NCBI GenBank assembly: GCA_016791445.1
Contig: JAEUMP010000002.1
Coordinates: forward strand, 1-64,000
Length of the DNA stretch: 64,000 bases
Source: Hyphomonadaceae bacterium
GTDB taxonomy: Bacteria > Pseudomonadota > Alphaproteobacteria > Caulobacterales > Aquidulcibacteraceae
Direction: 5' to 3'
Shown in pieces: positions 24,892-34,258 of this stretch (positions are counted from its first letter, which is position 1; every line of letters begins with the position of its first letter). The position numbers and the translations under genes were made by a program. The notes under the pieces are model-generated. The model was not told the DNA's origin and searched no databases. It saw only the letters and a program-made list of their open reading frames with translations.

Positions 24892-25691
24892 TCGAAGCGT
24901 TGGAGCCGGCGTTGCGCCTTGGGGTTTTCGCCGGCGTTTTGCTCGGTCTGATCGTGCTCGAGCGGGCGGCGCCGCGGCGTCCGCGCGTCCAGTCTTGGAT
25001 CGCGCGCTTGCGGACGAACGGGGCGCTCGTGATTCTCAATACCGTGGCGGCGCGCGGTCTTGCCTTTCTTGCCGCGCCCCTTGCGGCGACCGGGGCGGCG
25101 CTCTGGGCGCAGTCGAATGGCGTCGGATCTTTCAATGTGATCGAAGCGCCTGCCGTCGTTGCGGGCGTGGCGGTTTTCCTCGTGCTTGATCTGGCGGTGT
25201 GGGCGCAGCATGTCGTGTTTCACCGTGTGCCCTTGTTCTGGCGATTGCACCGCGTCCATCATGCCGACCGGGATTTCGACGCCACCACGGGTTTTCGCTT
25301 TCATCCCGCGGAAATCATGGTGTCGATGCTCTGGAAGGCGGCGGTGGTGATCGCTCTTGGCGCGCCCGTCGCTGCGGTGATCGTCTTCGAGATCGCGCTG
25401 AACGCCTGCGCGATGTTCAATCATGCCAATGTCGCCTTGCCGCGACGGCTCGATGCGGTCCTGCGTCCCGTCATCGTCACGCCCGACATGCACCGGGTGC
25501 ATCACTCCGTGCATCGCGACGAGCACGACACGAATTTCGGCTTCTGCCTGTCGGTGTGGGACCGTCTCTTTGGCCTCTACCGCGCGCAACCGCGCGGGGG
25601 GCATGAGGGCATGACGGTGGGTCTGGCCGACGCGCAGGACGAAGCGCCGTCGCGATTGTGGTGGAGCATGGTCTTGCCGTTCCGGCGGTGA
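24888..25691 (+). CDS. Fatty acid hydroxylase / sterol desaturase family membrane enzyme
   Basis: About 267 residues with four membrane helices. The di-iron histidine clusters are all present: HVVFHRVPLFWRLHRVHH (HxxxH and HxxHH), FHPAE, NHANV and MHRVHHSVHRDEHDTNFGF. These enzymes hydroxylate or desaturate lipids using O2. GTG at 24888 gives the 4-bp GTGA overlap with the GNAT gene; a GTG at 24864 with GAGG nearby is the alternative. The SDR-SDR-GNAT-hydroxylase run suggests lipid modification, but no pathway is recognised. Confidence 0.92.
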   Translation: MIEALEPALRLGVFAGVLLGLIVLERAAPRRPRVQSWIARLRTNGALVILNTVAARGLAFLAAPLAATGAALWAQSNGVGSFNVIEAPAVVAGVAVFLVLDLAVWAQHVVFHRVPLFWRLHRVHHADRDFDATTGFRFHPAEIMVSMLWKAAVVIALGAPVAAVIVFEIALNACAMFNHANVALPRRLDAVLRPVIVTPDMHRVHHSVHRDEHDTNFGFCLSVWDRLFGLYRAQPRGGHEGMTVGLADAQDEAPSRLWWSMVLPFRR

Positions 25692-25697
25692 GGCTGT

Positions 25698-25731
25698 GGC
25701 GGCAGGCATGCCGGCGTGCGCCGGCGCCGCC
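25698..25731 (+). terminator. GC-rich hairpin after the hydroxylase
   Basis: GGCGGC...GCCGCC flanks an inner CCGGCG-TG-CGCCGG palindrome just after the stop at 25691. No clear uridine run follows. A termination role is possible, as the next gene (25804-26298) is convergent. Confidence 0.35.
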
Positions 25732-25803
25732 AGACTCCGGGGAATCTCGCGTGATGTTAGTATGGGTATGCGCACCGGGAGGTGCGCGGTCCGGCATGAC
25801 TGG

Positions 25804-26298
25804 TCAGGACGTGTCTGCAGCTTCGGTGACGGGTGCGATGATCTGCACGCCGAGGGCGATCGTCACGGCGAGGACCGTGACGATGGCGCCCGGCGTTGCG
25901 CCCGTCTTTGGCAAACGCGCGAGGGCGCGCTTCACCACCTTGTCGAAATGCGCCAGCGCATCGCGCATGTCGCGGATCGTGCGCAGGGGAATCCCGCGCG
26001 TGAAGGCGTGAATGATGCGGATCCTGCGGCGTTGGTAGCCGAGCATGCCGTGCGGATGGTGCGTGAAGACACGCGGATCGCGCCGGAAGGTCAGACGGGA
26101 GCACATGCTGAGGAAGATCAGCTTGCGGATGTCGCGACGCGCCTTTCGTACTTCATCCTGGAAATCGAGACGCAAAACTCTGGGCAGGCGCACGCGCGCC
26201 GCGACCCAGGCGAGGACTTGCAGCAGCCACAGATGGATTTCGCGCGCAGCGGCGGTGTAAGCGGCGCGGCGGTGGCGTAGCGGTTTCGCGATCTGCAT
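25804..26298 (-). CDS. Uncharacterised basic membrane-associated protein
   Basis: From ATG 26298 (MQIAKPLRHRRAAYTAAARE, behind GAGGAGAG) 164 residues. It contains an amphipathic N-terminal segment (WLLQVLAWVAARVRLPRVLR), many Arg/His residues, a region reading TIRDMRDALAHFDKVVKRAL and a C-terminal membrane helix (ATPGAIVTVLAVTIALGVQ). No family recognised. A frame reaching 26331 has no start as good. Confidence 0.65.
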   Translation of the reverse strand: MQIAKPLRHRRAAYTAAAREIHLWLLQVLAWVAARVRLPRVLRLDFQDEVRKARRDIRKLIFLSMCSRLTFRRDPRVFTHHPHGMLGYQRRRIRIIHAFTRGIPLRTIRDMRDALAHFDKVVKRALARLPKTGATPGAIVTVLAVTIALGVQIIAPVTEAADTS

Positions 26299-26520
26299 CT
26301 GGTGCTCTCCTCTTCGTGACGCCGGAACCATTCCGACGCGACGTGGGAGGAGTGTTTCATGGCTTCCGACCCGGTCGGATTGCGGAGGCGATTTTTCTTT
26401 GTCGGGCGCTTGCAGCCCTTGTGCGCCATGAAAGGAAAAATCCGGGCGCGCGGTAAAGCGAGGGACGAAGGACTCCGCAATCCCCCTAATTGTTGTTCAC
26501 GTGCGGTCGGTGCTCTGCTC
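26299..26520. other. Non-coding spacer upstream of the repeat element
   Basis: No gene supported. It must hold the promoter of the 26298 gene. Together with the palindromic element and 26738-26856 it forms a 558-bp gap, the longest gene-free stretch on the chromosome part of the window. Confidence 0.4.
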
Positions 26521-26737
26521 GCGTCCTTCCCCGCGAGAGACCTCTGCGATGCGCCTCGATCGGGACACACATGTCTCGATCGCCGGTCTCAGTGCTCGTC
26601 CCCGGCGAAGGCCGGGGACCATTTCCCTTCGACCCAACGCCCTCACAGCCTTGAATGCGGGCGAAAAATGGTCCCCGGCCTTCGCCGGGGACGAGCGGAG
26701 TGCGACTTTCGCAGGGGTCTCCACGAGGGAAAGGCGG
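26521..26737. repeat. MITE/REP-like palindromic element
   Basis: The core is a perfect 31-bp inverted repeat: GCTCGTCCCCGGCGAAGGCC... at 26594-26624 and its complement at 26666-26696, with a 41-nt loop. Each arm is itself a dyad (GTCCCCGGC-GAAG-GCCGGGGAC). Outer imperfect inverted repeats, 20 of 29 positions matching, lie at 26521-26549 and 26709-26737. The whole is 217 bp, gene-free, and has the layout of a REP doublet or MITE: nested terminal repeats without a transposase. Such elements are usually multi-copy in a genome, which cannot be tested here. Confidence 0.6.
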
Positions 26738-26825
26738 CAGTCGCGCAGCGAACGTCGGATGGGGCGGCGACTCCATGCCGAAAGCGAGCTTGCCGCCCCA
26801 TCAGTCACGCGCTCCGCGCGCGACA

Positions 26826-26845
26826 GCTTCCCCTCGCGGGGAAGC
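26826..26845 (-). terminator. Hairpin after the Imm32-like gene
   Basis: GCTTCCCC (26826-26833) pairs with GGGGAAGC (26838-26845) over a 4-nt loop, 12 bp past the stop at 26857 on the minus strand. It has an 8-bp stem but no uridine run. Confidence 0.4.
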
Positions 26846-26856
26846 ACGGAAGCGCT

Positions 26857-27195
26857 TCAGTCTTTCTGTTTAGAGGGCTCCGGGCCTTCGTTGAAGTCGT
26901 CGAGAGTCGGTTGCGGCTGCATGACGTGGGGAAAGTGTTCTTCGTCCCACGCATCGGTGCGAAAGAGAATTTTGGCGGAGTCGATTACTTTGCCACGGTA
27001 GGGCAGCTGGCTGAGCCCGACCTCATCCGGCGTCCAAGCCATGGACCAGAGGTGGAAGTGATCGTTTCGTTCGTCCAGTGAGAGCAACTCGCTCACAAGC
27101 CAGTCTCGCGCCTCGGGGTTGAGATAGATATTGAACTCGCCGGGCTTGCCGTCGTCATCGATGTCAAATTCGAAAGTGATGCGCGTTTTTGCCAT
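26857..27195 (-). CDS. Small protein resembling immunity protein 32 (tentative)
   Basis: From ATG 27195 (MAKTRITFEFDIDDDGKPGE, AGGA upstream) 112 residues. The order strand-rich start, helix (NPEARDWLVSELLSLDER), HFHLWSMAW, VGLSQLPYRGKVIDSAKILF and an acidic tail resembles the Imm32-like fold, but the match is by eye only. It begins 2 bp after the mccB stop, so it is in the mccB transcript. No toxin is adjacent, so an immunity role is not supported by context; it may be a house-keeping protein of that fold. Confidence 0.55.
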   Translation of the reverse strand: MAKTRITFEFDIDDDGKPGEFNIYLNPEARDWLVSELLSLDERNDHFHLWSMAWTPDEVGLSQLPYRGKVIDSAKILFRTDAWDEEHFPHVMQPQPTLDDFNEGPEPSKQKD

Positions 27196-27197
27196 GA

Positions 27198-28802
27198 CTA
27201 CATCCTGAAAACCCCAAACCGCGTCGGTTGGATCGGCGCATTTAAGCTCGCGGCCAAACTCAACGCCACGACCCGCCGCGTCTGCGCGGGATCGATCACG
27301 CCGTCGTCCCACAGGCGCGCGGTGGCGAAGTAGGGCGAGCCTTCTTCTTCGTATTTGTCGCGGATCGGGGCCTTGAACTTTTCCTCGTCCTCGGTGCTCC
27401 ACGTCTGTCCGCGCAATTCCATGCCGTCGCGGCGCACGGTGGCCAGCACGCTAGCGGCCTGTTCGCCGCCCATGACGGAGATGCGCGCGTTCGGCCACAT
27501 ATAAAGGAAGCGGGGCCCGTAGGCGCGGCCGCACATGCCGTAATTGCCGGCGCCGTAGCTGCCGCCGATGACGACGGTGATCTTAGGCACCTGCGCGCAC
27601 GACACGGCGGTGACGAGCTTGGCGCCGTCCTTGGCGATGCCGCCCGCCTCGTATTTCGAGCCGACCATGAAGCCGGTGATGTTCTGCAGGAAGAGGAGCG
27701 GAATGTTGCGCTGGCAGCAGAGCTCGATGAAGTGTGCACCCTTCAGCGCGCTTTCGGAGAACAGCACGCCGTTGTTGGCGATGATGCCCAAGGGCATGCC
27801 CTCGATCTTCGCGAAACCCGAGACGAGCGTCTCGCCGTAGAGCTTCTTGAACTCGTCGAACTCCGAGCCGTCCACCAGCCGCGCAATGACCTCGCGCACA
27901 TCGTAGGGCTGGCGCAGATCGTCGGGGACGACGCCGTAGATCTCCTCCGCATCGTAGAGCGGCGCGCGCGGCGCGTCGGGTTCGAGGGCGAGTTTCTGCT
28001 TCGGCAGATGGCTGACGATCTGGCGCGCCAGATGCAGCGCGTGCTGGTCGTTCATGGCGTAGTGGTCGGCGACGCCCGAGCGGCGCGCATGCACGTCGGC
28101 GCCGCCGAGATCTTCCGCCGAGATCACTTCGCCGGTCGCGGCCTTCACCAGCGGCGGGCCGCCGAGGAAGATGGTGCCCTGTTTCCTGACGATGATCGTC
28201 TCATCGCTCATCGCCGGCACATAGGCGCCGCCCGCTGTGCATGAGCCCATGACCACCGCGATCTGCGGAATGCCTTCGGCGCTCATATTGGCCTGGTTGA
28301 AGAAGATGCGGCCGAAATGTTCGCGGTCGGGGAAGACATCGGCCTGGAACGGCAGGTTCGCGCCGCCGGAGTCGACGAGATAGAGGCACGGCAGCTTGTT
28401 CTCGCGCGCGATCTCGTGGGCGCGCAGATGCTTCTTCACCGTCATCGGATAATAGGTGCCGCCCTTCACGGTGGCGTCGTTGCACACGATCATCACCGTG
28501 CGGCCTTCGACGCGGCCGATGCCGGTGATGAGCGAGGCGCCGTGCACGTCGCCCTCATACATGCCGTTGGCGGCGAGCCCGCTCAGTTCGAGGAAGGGGC
28601 TCGCGGGATCGATCAGCTGTTCCACGCGCTCGCGCGGGAGGAGCTTGCCGCGCGCCGTATGCTTCTTGCGCGCATCCTCCGAACCGCCCCGGGACGCGGT
28701 CATGGTGCGGGCGCGGAGGTCGTCGACCAGGCCCCGCATCCGCTCGGCGTTGCGGGCGAAGGCGGGGGCGGCGGTATCGATCTGGGTCGTGAGAATGGAC
28801 AT
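27198..28802 (-). CDS. mccB: Methylcrotonoyl-CoA carboxylase beta (carboxyltransferase) subunit
   Basis: The 534-residue protein has the biotin-dependent carboxyltransferase fold with [91 protein letters not shown] and [16 protein letters not shown]. These are MCC beta motifs; it acts in leucine degradation with a biotin-carrying alpha subunit. Start MSILTTQ (28802) is preferred over an upstream frame. No alpha subunit (mccA), isovaleryl-CoA dehydrogenase or hydratase is nearby, unusual for this normally clustered gene. Confidence 0.95.
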   Translation of the reverse strand: MSILTTQIDTAAPAFARNAERMRGLVDDLRARTMTASRGGSEDARKKHTARGKLLPRERVEQLIDPASPFLELSGLAANGMYEGDVHGASLITGIGRVEGRTVMIVCNDATVKGGTYYPMTVKKHLRAHEIARENKLPCLYLVDSGGANLPFQADVFPDREHFGRIFFNQANMSAEGIPQIAVVMGSCTAGGAYVPAMSDETIIVRKQGTIFLGGPPLVKAATGEVISAEDLGGADVHARRSGVADHYAMNDQHALHLARQIVSHLPKQKLALEPDAPRAPLYDAEEIYGVVPDDLRQPYDVREVIARLVDGSEFDEFKKLYGETLVSGFAKIEGMPLGIIANNGVLFSESALKGAHFIELCCQRNIPLLFLQNITGFMVGSKYEAGGIAKDGAKLVTAVSCAQVPKITVVIGGSYGAGNYGMCGRAYGPRFLYMWPNARISVMGGEQAASVLATVRRDGMELRGQTWSTEDEEKFKAPIRDKYEEEGSPYFATARLWDDGVIDPAQTRRVVALSLAASLNAPIQPTRFGVFRM

Positions 28803-28891
28803 GGCCGCCTTGATGGCGCGCGCCGGACGCAACGTCAAAGCGAGACGCCCCCGGCTTGGCAATCCCGCCGACGCGGCGCACATGAACGGCC

Positions 28892-30667
28892 ATGGTTTCC
28901 ATGAACCGCCATCTCGAGGACATCCCCATCCTGCGCGGCGCCAGCGCGGAGACCCTCGCGGCGGCGGAGGCCGAGGCCGAATGGTTCTCGCTGCCGGGGG
29001 GCTGGCCGCTGTTCCATGCGGGCGAGGCCTCGGACGGGCTCTTCTTCGTGGTGTCGGGTTCGCTGGCGGCGTTTCGCGGCAGCGGCAAGGACCAGCAGCT
29101 TGTCGGCTATATCCGCGCCGGGGAGCCGGTGGGCGAGATGTCGCTCATCGCCGGGGACGGGCACTCGGGCTCGGTCTATGCGATCCGCGACACCGAGATG
29201 GTCAGGTTCTCCCGCGCGGCGTTCGAGCGGCTGGTGGACCTGCATCCGCAGATGATGCGCGAGCTGGCGCGGCTGATGCTCGTGCGCGCTCGGCAGGGGC
29301 CCCGCAAGAACGCACGCGCGGAGCCGAAGGTCTACGCGCTGATCGCGACGTCGCCGACGATCGACCTGCGCCTGCGCGCGCAGACCTTGGTGGAGGCGCT
29401 CGCCAAGCTCGGCAAGGATGCGTGCGTCGTCGGCGAAGAGGCCGACGACATGCTGAGCGCGTGGTTCGATGCGCTGGAGCAGGACCACGATGCGGTGTTC
29501 CTTATCAGTCCGATCGCCGACACCACCTGGTTCAGGACCTGCCTGCGGCAGGCGGATCGCATCTGGATTCTGGCGCGGTCGGACGCGGCGCCTTCCATCC
29601 CGCTCCTGCCGGAGGAAGACCATTCGCCCGCGCGGCAATTCCGCTTCGTGGACCTTGTGCTCCTGCACCACGGCATGGACCGTCGCTTCGCCTCGGCCGA
29701 ACAATGGCGCCGCGCGTGTGACGCCACGCGCATCCTGCACTGGCGCGGCCTCGCCGACGACGATGCGGACAGGCTTGCGCGCGTCATTGCCGGATCGGCG
29801 ACGGGGCTCGTTCTGTCCGGCGGCGGCGCGCGCGCCTATGCGCATATCGGCGTGATCCGTGCGCTGCGCGATGCGGGCACGCCCATCGACGTGATCGGCG
29901 GCACCTCGATGGGGGCGATCGTCGCGGCGTGCTATGCGATGGGCTGGGACGACACCGAGATCGAGACGCGCATCCGCCGGGCTTTCGTGGAAAGCAATCC
30001 GCTGGGGGACTATGTCGTGCCGGTGGTGTCGCTCTCGCGCGGACGGCGCGTGGAGACGCGGCTGGCGGAACACTTCGGCGACACGCTGATCGAGGATCTT
30101 CACGTCCCGTTCTTCGCGGTCTCCACCAATCTCGTCACCGCAAGCCCGCGCGTGCACCGGTCGGGCTGCCTGCGCGATGCGCTGCGCGCGTCGATCTCGC
30201 TGCCGGGCATCCTGCCGCCGGTAGTGGACGGCGCGCAGTCGCTGCTCGTCGATGGCGCGGTGGTGATGAACTTCCCTGTCGACGTGATGAAGGAGATGCA
30301 CCGCGGGCCGATCATCGGCGTCGACGTGGCGCGCCGTTCCACGATCGACCCGATGGATTTCGTCGACGCGCCGGACTTCATCGGCTGGGTGACGCGCAAG
30401 GGCTTCCAGGCCGCGCCGCCGATCGCCTCGCTGCTGATGCACACCGCCACGCTCACCGTGGACCCCTGGATGGGCCGCGACAGCGCCGATCTCCTTGTCA
30501 CGCCGGAGATGGCGGCGGTGGACCTGCGCGACTGGAAGAAGTTCGACGAGGCGGTGGCGGCGGGCTATGAGGCGACGGTCGCGGCGCTGAAGCGCAGGAG
30601 CGAGGACTCTCCCTTGCCGCCGCCCGCCTCGGTGCGCGCAGCGCCCGTTGTTTCCGAAACGAGTTGA
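28892..30667 (+). CDS. cNMP-binding and patatin-like phospholipase (NTE/RssA-type)
   Basis: The 591-residue protein has an N-terminal cyclic-nucleotide-binding domain (about 8-125: [34 protein letters not shown]), a linker with a Rossmann-like segment, and a patatin domain (from about 305: [20 protein letters not shown], nucleophile Ser in GGTSMGA, Asp in DGAVV). Human NTE has the same order. It is a serine lysophospholipase or esterase, probably membrane linked, perhaps gated by a cyclic nucleotide. ATG at 28892 or 28901. Confidence 0.95.
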   Translation: MVSMNRHLEDIPILRGASAETLAAAEAEAEWFSLPGGWPLFHAGEASDGLFFVVSGSLAAFRGSGKDQQLVGYIRAGEPVGEMSLIAGDGHSGSVYAIRDTEMVRFSRAAFERLVDLHPQMMRELARLMLVRARQGPRKNARAEPKVYALIATSPTIDLRLRAQTLVEALAKLGKDACVVGEEADDMLSAWFDALEQDHDAVFLISPIADTTWFRTCLRQADRIWILARSDAAPSIPLLPEEDHSPARQFRFVDLVLLHHGMDRRFASAEQWRRACDATRILHWRGLADDDADRLARVIAGSATGLVLSGGGARAYAHIGVIRALRDAGTPIDVIGGTSMGAIVAACYAMGWDDTEIETRIRRAFVESNPLGDYVVPVVSLSRGRRVETRLAEHFGDTLIEDLHVPFFAVSTNLVTASPRVHRSGCLRDALRASISLPGILPPVVDGAQSLLVDGAVVMNFPVDVMKEMHRGPIIGVDVARRSTIDPMDFVDAPDFIGWVTRKGFQAAPPIASLLMHTATLTVDPWMGRDSADLLVTPEMAAVDLRDWKKFDEAVAAGYEATVAALKRRSEDSPLPPPASVRAAPVVSETS

Positions 30668-30677
30668 GAGTGATGAC

Positions 30678-31229
30678 ATGCGTTTTCCGTTGATCGCGAT
30701 CCCGGCGGCGCTGACGCTCCTGGCGCTCGGCGCCTGCGGCCCGGCGACGGAGGACGCATCCGGACGCGGCGGCTGCACGCGCGTGGTGGAACGCAGCGCG
30801 TCCTTCACTGGTCCCGGCGATGTGATCGAGGCGCGGTCGTTCGGTTCGGATTGTGCGTCGGCAGTCGTCGTCTGGACGCTGCGCACCGCGGCGGGCAAGC
30901 CGGTCTGGTCCTATGCGGCGCCGTATGAGTGGCTCGCCTCGCCGGTCGATCCCACGAGCGCGTCGGAACTGGAAGGTTTTCTCGAGAAGTGGGCCGGGGT
31001 GGCGGTCGACGACACGTCCGCATCGCCGGCGTGGCCCGCCGGCGGCGAGACGGCGCCGGAGGCCTGGGGCCCGTCGGGCGCCAGCGTCTTCCTGCGCGAG
31101 ACCTATGAAAGCATCCGCGCCGCAAAGATGCCGCGCGTATGCCTGCCCACGTCCAAGGACAGCTGGCAGTGCCTCTTCTACGACGCCCAGGCCGAGGCGG
31201 TGGACGTTCACTTCTCGGGCGGCGCCTGA
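30678..31229 (+). CDS. Lipoprotein, paralog 1 of a tandem pair
   Basis: The 183-residue protein has a signal peptide with lipobox LGAC (Cys about residue 16). The mature part has CTRVVERSASF, a VVVWTLRTAAGKPVWSY segment, SELEGFLEKWAGV, ETYESIRAAKMPRVCLPT and a final DSWQCLFYDAQA. This layout recurs in the next gene, so they are diverged duplicates. Extracytoplasmic function unknown. It follows the patatin gene by 10 bp and is probably cotranscribed. Confidence 0.85.
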   Translation: MRFPLIAIPAALTLLALGACGPATEDASGRGGCTRVVERSASFTGPGDVIEARSFGSDCASAVVVWTLRTAAGKPVWSYAAPYEWLASPVDPTSASELEGFLEKWAGVAVDDTSASPAWPAGGETAPEAWGPSGASVFLRETYESIRAAKMPRVCLPTSKDSWQCLFYDAQAEAVDVHFSGGA

Positions 31230-31242
31230 CACGGAGACCGAC

Positions 31243-31869
31243 ATGCGCACCACACTTCTCATCGGCGCGATGGGGCTGGCGCTCCTCGCCTGCGGCCCGA
31301 AGACCGCGCCCGAACCCGAAGAGACGGCGCAGACAGAAACGACTGCGCCGGCCTCGGACGTCGTCGCGCTGCCGGACCCGAAGGGCGCCTGCGCGGCGAC
31401 GGCCACCCATGTCTGGCGGCCGATCGGCGCGGGCGCGTCCTACACCATCACCGGCGCTGCCGCCGGCGCGACCTGCAACACCGGCGAAGCGGTGATCACG
31501 GTGCGCAACGCGGCGGGCAAGGTGCTCCTGTCGCAGGGCGGCTACGATGTCGGCGTGATGGCGAACACCGTCTTCGCGATGGCGGTGTCGCCGGAGTCGC
31601 TCAAGGCGTCGCTCGCGGACTGGGTGTCTTCAGCGCACGCGGAAGACGCCACGGGACAGCTTCCGGAATGGAAGGCGGGCGAGGATCAGCCGGTCAGCGG
31701 CGAATTCCCGTTCTACCCCGAAGAAGGCATGACGCAGGCGCGCTACGCCGCGATCCGCGCCGCCAACACGCCGATGTATTGCTTCGTGCAGGGCGGCGAG
31801 AGCATGGCGTGCTACGCCGTCGACGGCGACACGCTGACGAAGGTCGGCCTGCAGTCCTTCCCGGGCTAA
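31243..31869 (+). CDS. Lipoprotein, paralog 2 of a tandem pair
   Basis: The 208-residue protein has the lipobox LLAC (Cys about residue 17), then a Glu/Thr/Pro-rich linker. The body reads EAVITVRNAAGKVLLSQGGY, ESLKASLADWVSSA, PFYPEEGMTQARYAAIRAAN, PMYCFVQGGESMACYAV, matching positions of the previous gene. The cysteine before VQGGE and the one in MACYAV parallel those of paralog 1. It has GGAG 9 nt upstream and lies 13 bp after paralog 1. Confidence 0.85.
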   Translation: MRTTLLIGAMGLALLACGPKTAPEPEETAQTETTAPASDVVALPDPKGACAATATHVWRPIGAGASYTITGAAAGATCNTGEAVITVRNAAGKVLLSQGGYDVGVMANTVFAMAVSPESLKASLADWVSSAHAEDATGQLPEWKAGEDQPVSGEFPFYPEEGMTQARYAAIRAANTPMYCFVQGGESMACYAVDGDTLTKVGLQSFPG

Positions 31870-31898
31870 GCCGCGCGGGCGACGACGTCGCGCGCGGC

Positions 31899-33656
31899 CT
31901 ACAGGGTCTGCAACGTCACCGCCCGTCGATCTCCCGCATAGGCGCCGTTGAAGAAGCGTCGCGCGGCGGCGGCGCCGTTGGCGTCGCCCTGCGCCCTGCG
32001 CGCCTCCGCAAGGCCCCAGAACGCGTAGCCGTTGTTGGGGTGCTCCATCAGCGTGTGCAGGAATTCCCGCTCCGCGCGCGCAGGATGGCCTGCCGCCACG
32101 AGCGCAGCGCCGAGAGACTGGCGCACCGGATAATAGAAATAGGGCGGCTCCATGTAGGGGAGCTTTGCCTGCAAGTCCGTCGCCGACTGGAACTGCGCGG
32201 CGGCCTCCTCGAACTTGCGTTCGCGCATCAGCGCGCGGCCTTCCATGACGTGGCCGAAAATCGCGAGGATGTCCTTCACCGGAATGCCGCCCGCCTCCAT
32301 CGCGGAGAAATCGGCGGTCGTCGACAGCGCAGCAATTTTGGCGCTTTCAGCGCGCGCCTCCGCGAGTTTGTCCGAACGCACATAGGCGATGGCGCGCGCG
32401 AAGAGCCACGAGGCCTTCACATAGTCCACGCCATCCGCCGGCGCGGGTTCGGCGAGGATGGAGGCGGGCGTGGCGAATTGCGCTTTCGCGAACCACGGCG
32501 CAGCCTTCACCGGCTGCGCGAGCGGCACCTCGCGCGCCATTTCCATCGGCAGCGCTGCGTCGAGTTTCGGCGCCATGGCGAGCGCGGTGCGCGCATCGCC
32601 CGACATCTGCGCACTCGTCATGATGAAGTGCAGATTGTGGGTGTAGTACCCATACTGGTACATCGGACTCGGATTGGCCGACGCCATGTAGATTTCGTCG
32701 GCCTTCGCGGCGCGCTGGTTGGCGCGGATGGAATCCGCAAAGCGCCCGACGCGATAGTAGATGTGCGCCGGCATGTGCACGAGGTGGCCCGCGCTCGGCG
32801 TCAGCGTTTCCAGCGTGTCGGCGTATTTCTCCGCGCGCCAGGGATCGGACGAGGCTTCGACGACGTGGATATAGAGGTGGATCGCGCCGGCGTGACGCGG
32901 GCTGCGTGCAAGAACCTTTTCAAGACGCGTGACCATTTCGCCGGTGTAGCCATAGGGCTCGCGACCACCCGCCTGCCAGTAGTTCCACGGCTGGGTATCC
33001 ATCAGCGCCTCGACGGCGAATGTCTGGATATTGTCGTCGTCCGGGTAAGCGTCGGCGACGGTGCGCATCGCTTCGGCGTAAGCGCGATCGAGATGCGCGC
33101 GGTCGGCGGGCGCGTGGCGCGCATAGCGGTGCATGATGGCGTCGATCAGCGCCTGCTCCCGTTCGGAGACGCCATCGGCCCGGTCGAACGCCGCGCGCGC
33201 GGCCTTGTAGGCGGGGGCGTTGTCGTCGGGGTTCATGCCGGCGTTGATATTGGGGCCGAGCGCGAACGCCTCGCCCCAGAAGCACATCGCGCAATCGGGA
33301 TCGAGCCGCTGCGCCTCCCGGAAGGAGCGCGCGGCCTCGGCGTGATTGAAGCCGTGCAGCATGCGCAGGCCCTGGTCGAAATAGGCCTGTGCGCGCGGGT
33401 TTTTCGTGGTGATCGCCATGTGCGTGTCGCCGAGGCCGGCCATCAGCGGCGGCGCGGCGGCGGCGGCGGGAGGCTGGGTCTCGGCCCACGCGCTCGCGGC
33501 GGCGATGAAGGCCTTGAGCCCGCCGGTCATGGGCGCGCAGCGGGCCTGTCCGACGGCGGCGGCGAGCACCGGGTCCTGGATGACGGGGGCCGGCGGCGCG
33601 AAGGCGAAAGCGGTCAGCGCAAACGCGGCGGCGGAGACGAGATAGGCGCGTTTCAT
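31899..33656 (-). CDS. Secreted TPR-repeat protein
   Basis: The 585-residue protein has a signal peptide (about 1-22), a heme-like CMCFWGEA stretch (Cys-x-x-Cys without the following CH), and TPR-like helical repeats: AYFDQGLRMLHGFNHAEAAR, AQRLDPDCAMCFWGEAFA, further repeats to about 560. The HLVHMPAHIYYRVGRFADSI and YYTHNLHF segments are typical of a common secreted TPR group in alphaproteobacteria. Binding partners unknown. It faces the lipoprotein pair tail to tail. Confidence 0.85.
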   Translation of the reverse strand: MKRAYLVSAAAFALTAFAFAPPAPVIQDPVLAAAVGQARCAPMTGGLKAFIAAASAWAETQPPAAAAAPPLMAGLGDTHMAITTKNPRAQAYFDQGLRMLHGFNHAEAARSFREAQRLDPDCAMCFWGEAFALGPNINAGMNPDDNAPAYKAARAAFDRADGVSEREQALIDAIMHRYARHAPADRAHLDRAYAEAMRTVADAYPDDDNIQTFAVEALMDTQPWNYWQAGGREPYGYTGEMVTRLEKVLARSPRHAGAIHLYIHVVEASSDPWRAEKYADTLETLTPSAGHLVHMPAHIYYRVGRFADSIRANQRAAKADEIYMASANPSPMYQYGYYTHNLHFIMTSAQMSGDARTALAMAPKLDAALPMEMAREVPLAQPVKAAPWFAKAQFATPASILAEPAPADGVDYVKASWLFARAIAYVRSDKLAEARAESAKIAALSTTADFSAMEAGGIPVKDILAIFGHVMEGRALMRERKFEEAAAQFQSATDLQAKLPYMEPPYFYYPVRQSLGAALVAAGHPARAEREFLHTLMEHPNNGYAFWGLAEARRAQGDANGAAAARRFFNGAYAGDRRAVTLQTL

Positions 33657-33708
33657 CGGGCATCCCTCCCTCAGGGTGCTCGATGCTAGGCCTGTATCGG
33701 CGGGGCGT

Positions 33709-34113
33709 CTAACCTTTCGTGGGCGCGCGCGCCGGCGCGAGCGGCTTGCACACGGCGTTCACTTCGGTGCGGTTCGCGCGGATGGTGTTGTAGGCGCCCT
33801 GCAGCGCCTGCACCGACATGCCGCTGCGGCTGGCGATCGAGAGCAGGCCCTGCAACTGCTTGCCCTGGTTGGGTTCGTCGATCAGCGGATCGATCTGCGG
33901 GATGAGCGCGAAGGCGGCGGGCTCGAGCTTCGCGTAAGCGATGCCGACGCCGCAGGCGCACACGCGCGCGTCCTCGCCGCGGCGCACGCAGCCGTCCTGG
34001 ATGGCGCGCGCGGAGGCGGCGGGCGTGGGCTGTGCCTGCTGCGCCGTGAGCGGGGCGGCCGCGAAGACCGCGGCGGCGATGCCACCGGCGAGGAGGACGA
34101 GAGTGCGGCGCAT
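33709..34113 (-). CDS. Small secreted cysteine-containing protein
   Basis: From ATG 34113 (MRRTLVLLAGGIAAAVFAAA, signal peptide; AAGGAA upstream), 134 residues. Mature part contains GCVRRGEDARVCACGVGIAY and ends NAVCKPLAPARAP; the four cysteines could make two disulfides. The VCACGVG motif appears in small secreted proteins of unknown function. Not recognised further. Confidence 0.75.
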   Translation of the reverse strand: MRRTLVLLAGGIAAAVFAAAPLTAQQAQPTPAASARAIQDGCVRRGEDARVCACGVGIAYAKLEPAAFALIPQIDPLIDEPNQGKQLQGLLSIASRSGMSVQALQGAYNTIRANRTEVNAVCKPLAPARAPTKG

Positions 34114-34258
34114 GACGGTTCCTTCACGTTGCGGATGCGGCCCGATGCCTGCGTCCGGCTGAACGCCGCCCGAACGGCGCCGTCCGGGATATGGCGCGAG
34201 GGCGCTTGGCGACCTAGATTGAAAGACAGAGCGGGACAAGCGCGTCAGGAGTACGCCC

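Noticed and set aside
26359..27081. A 240-codon + strand frame across the repeat element
   Set aside because: It is driven by the palindromic repeat and overlaps the Imm32-like gene in antisense; no family resemblance.
28835..30898. A 687-codon minus-strand frame opposite the patatin gene
   Set aside because: Arg/His/Ala-rich shadow of a strong + strand gene; no motif.
31668..33689. A 673-codon + strand frame opposite the secreted TPR gene
   Set aside because: The TPR protein with signal peptide on the minus strand explains the region.
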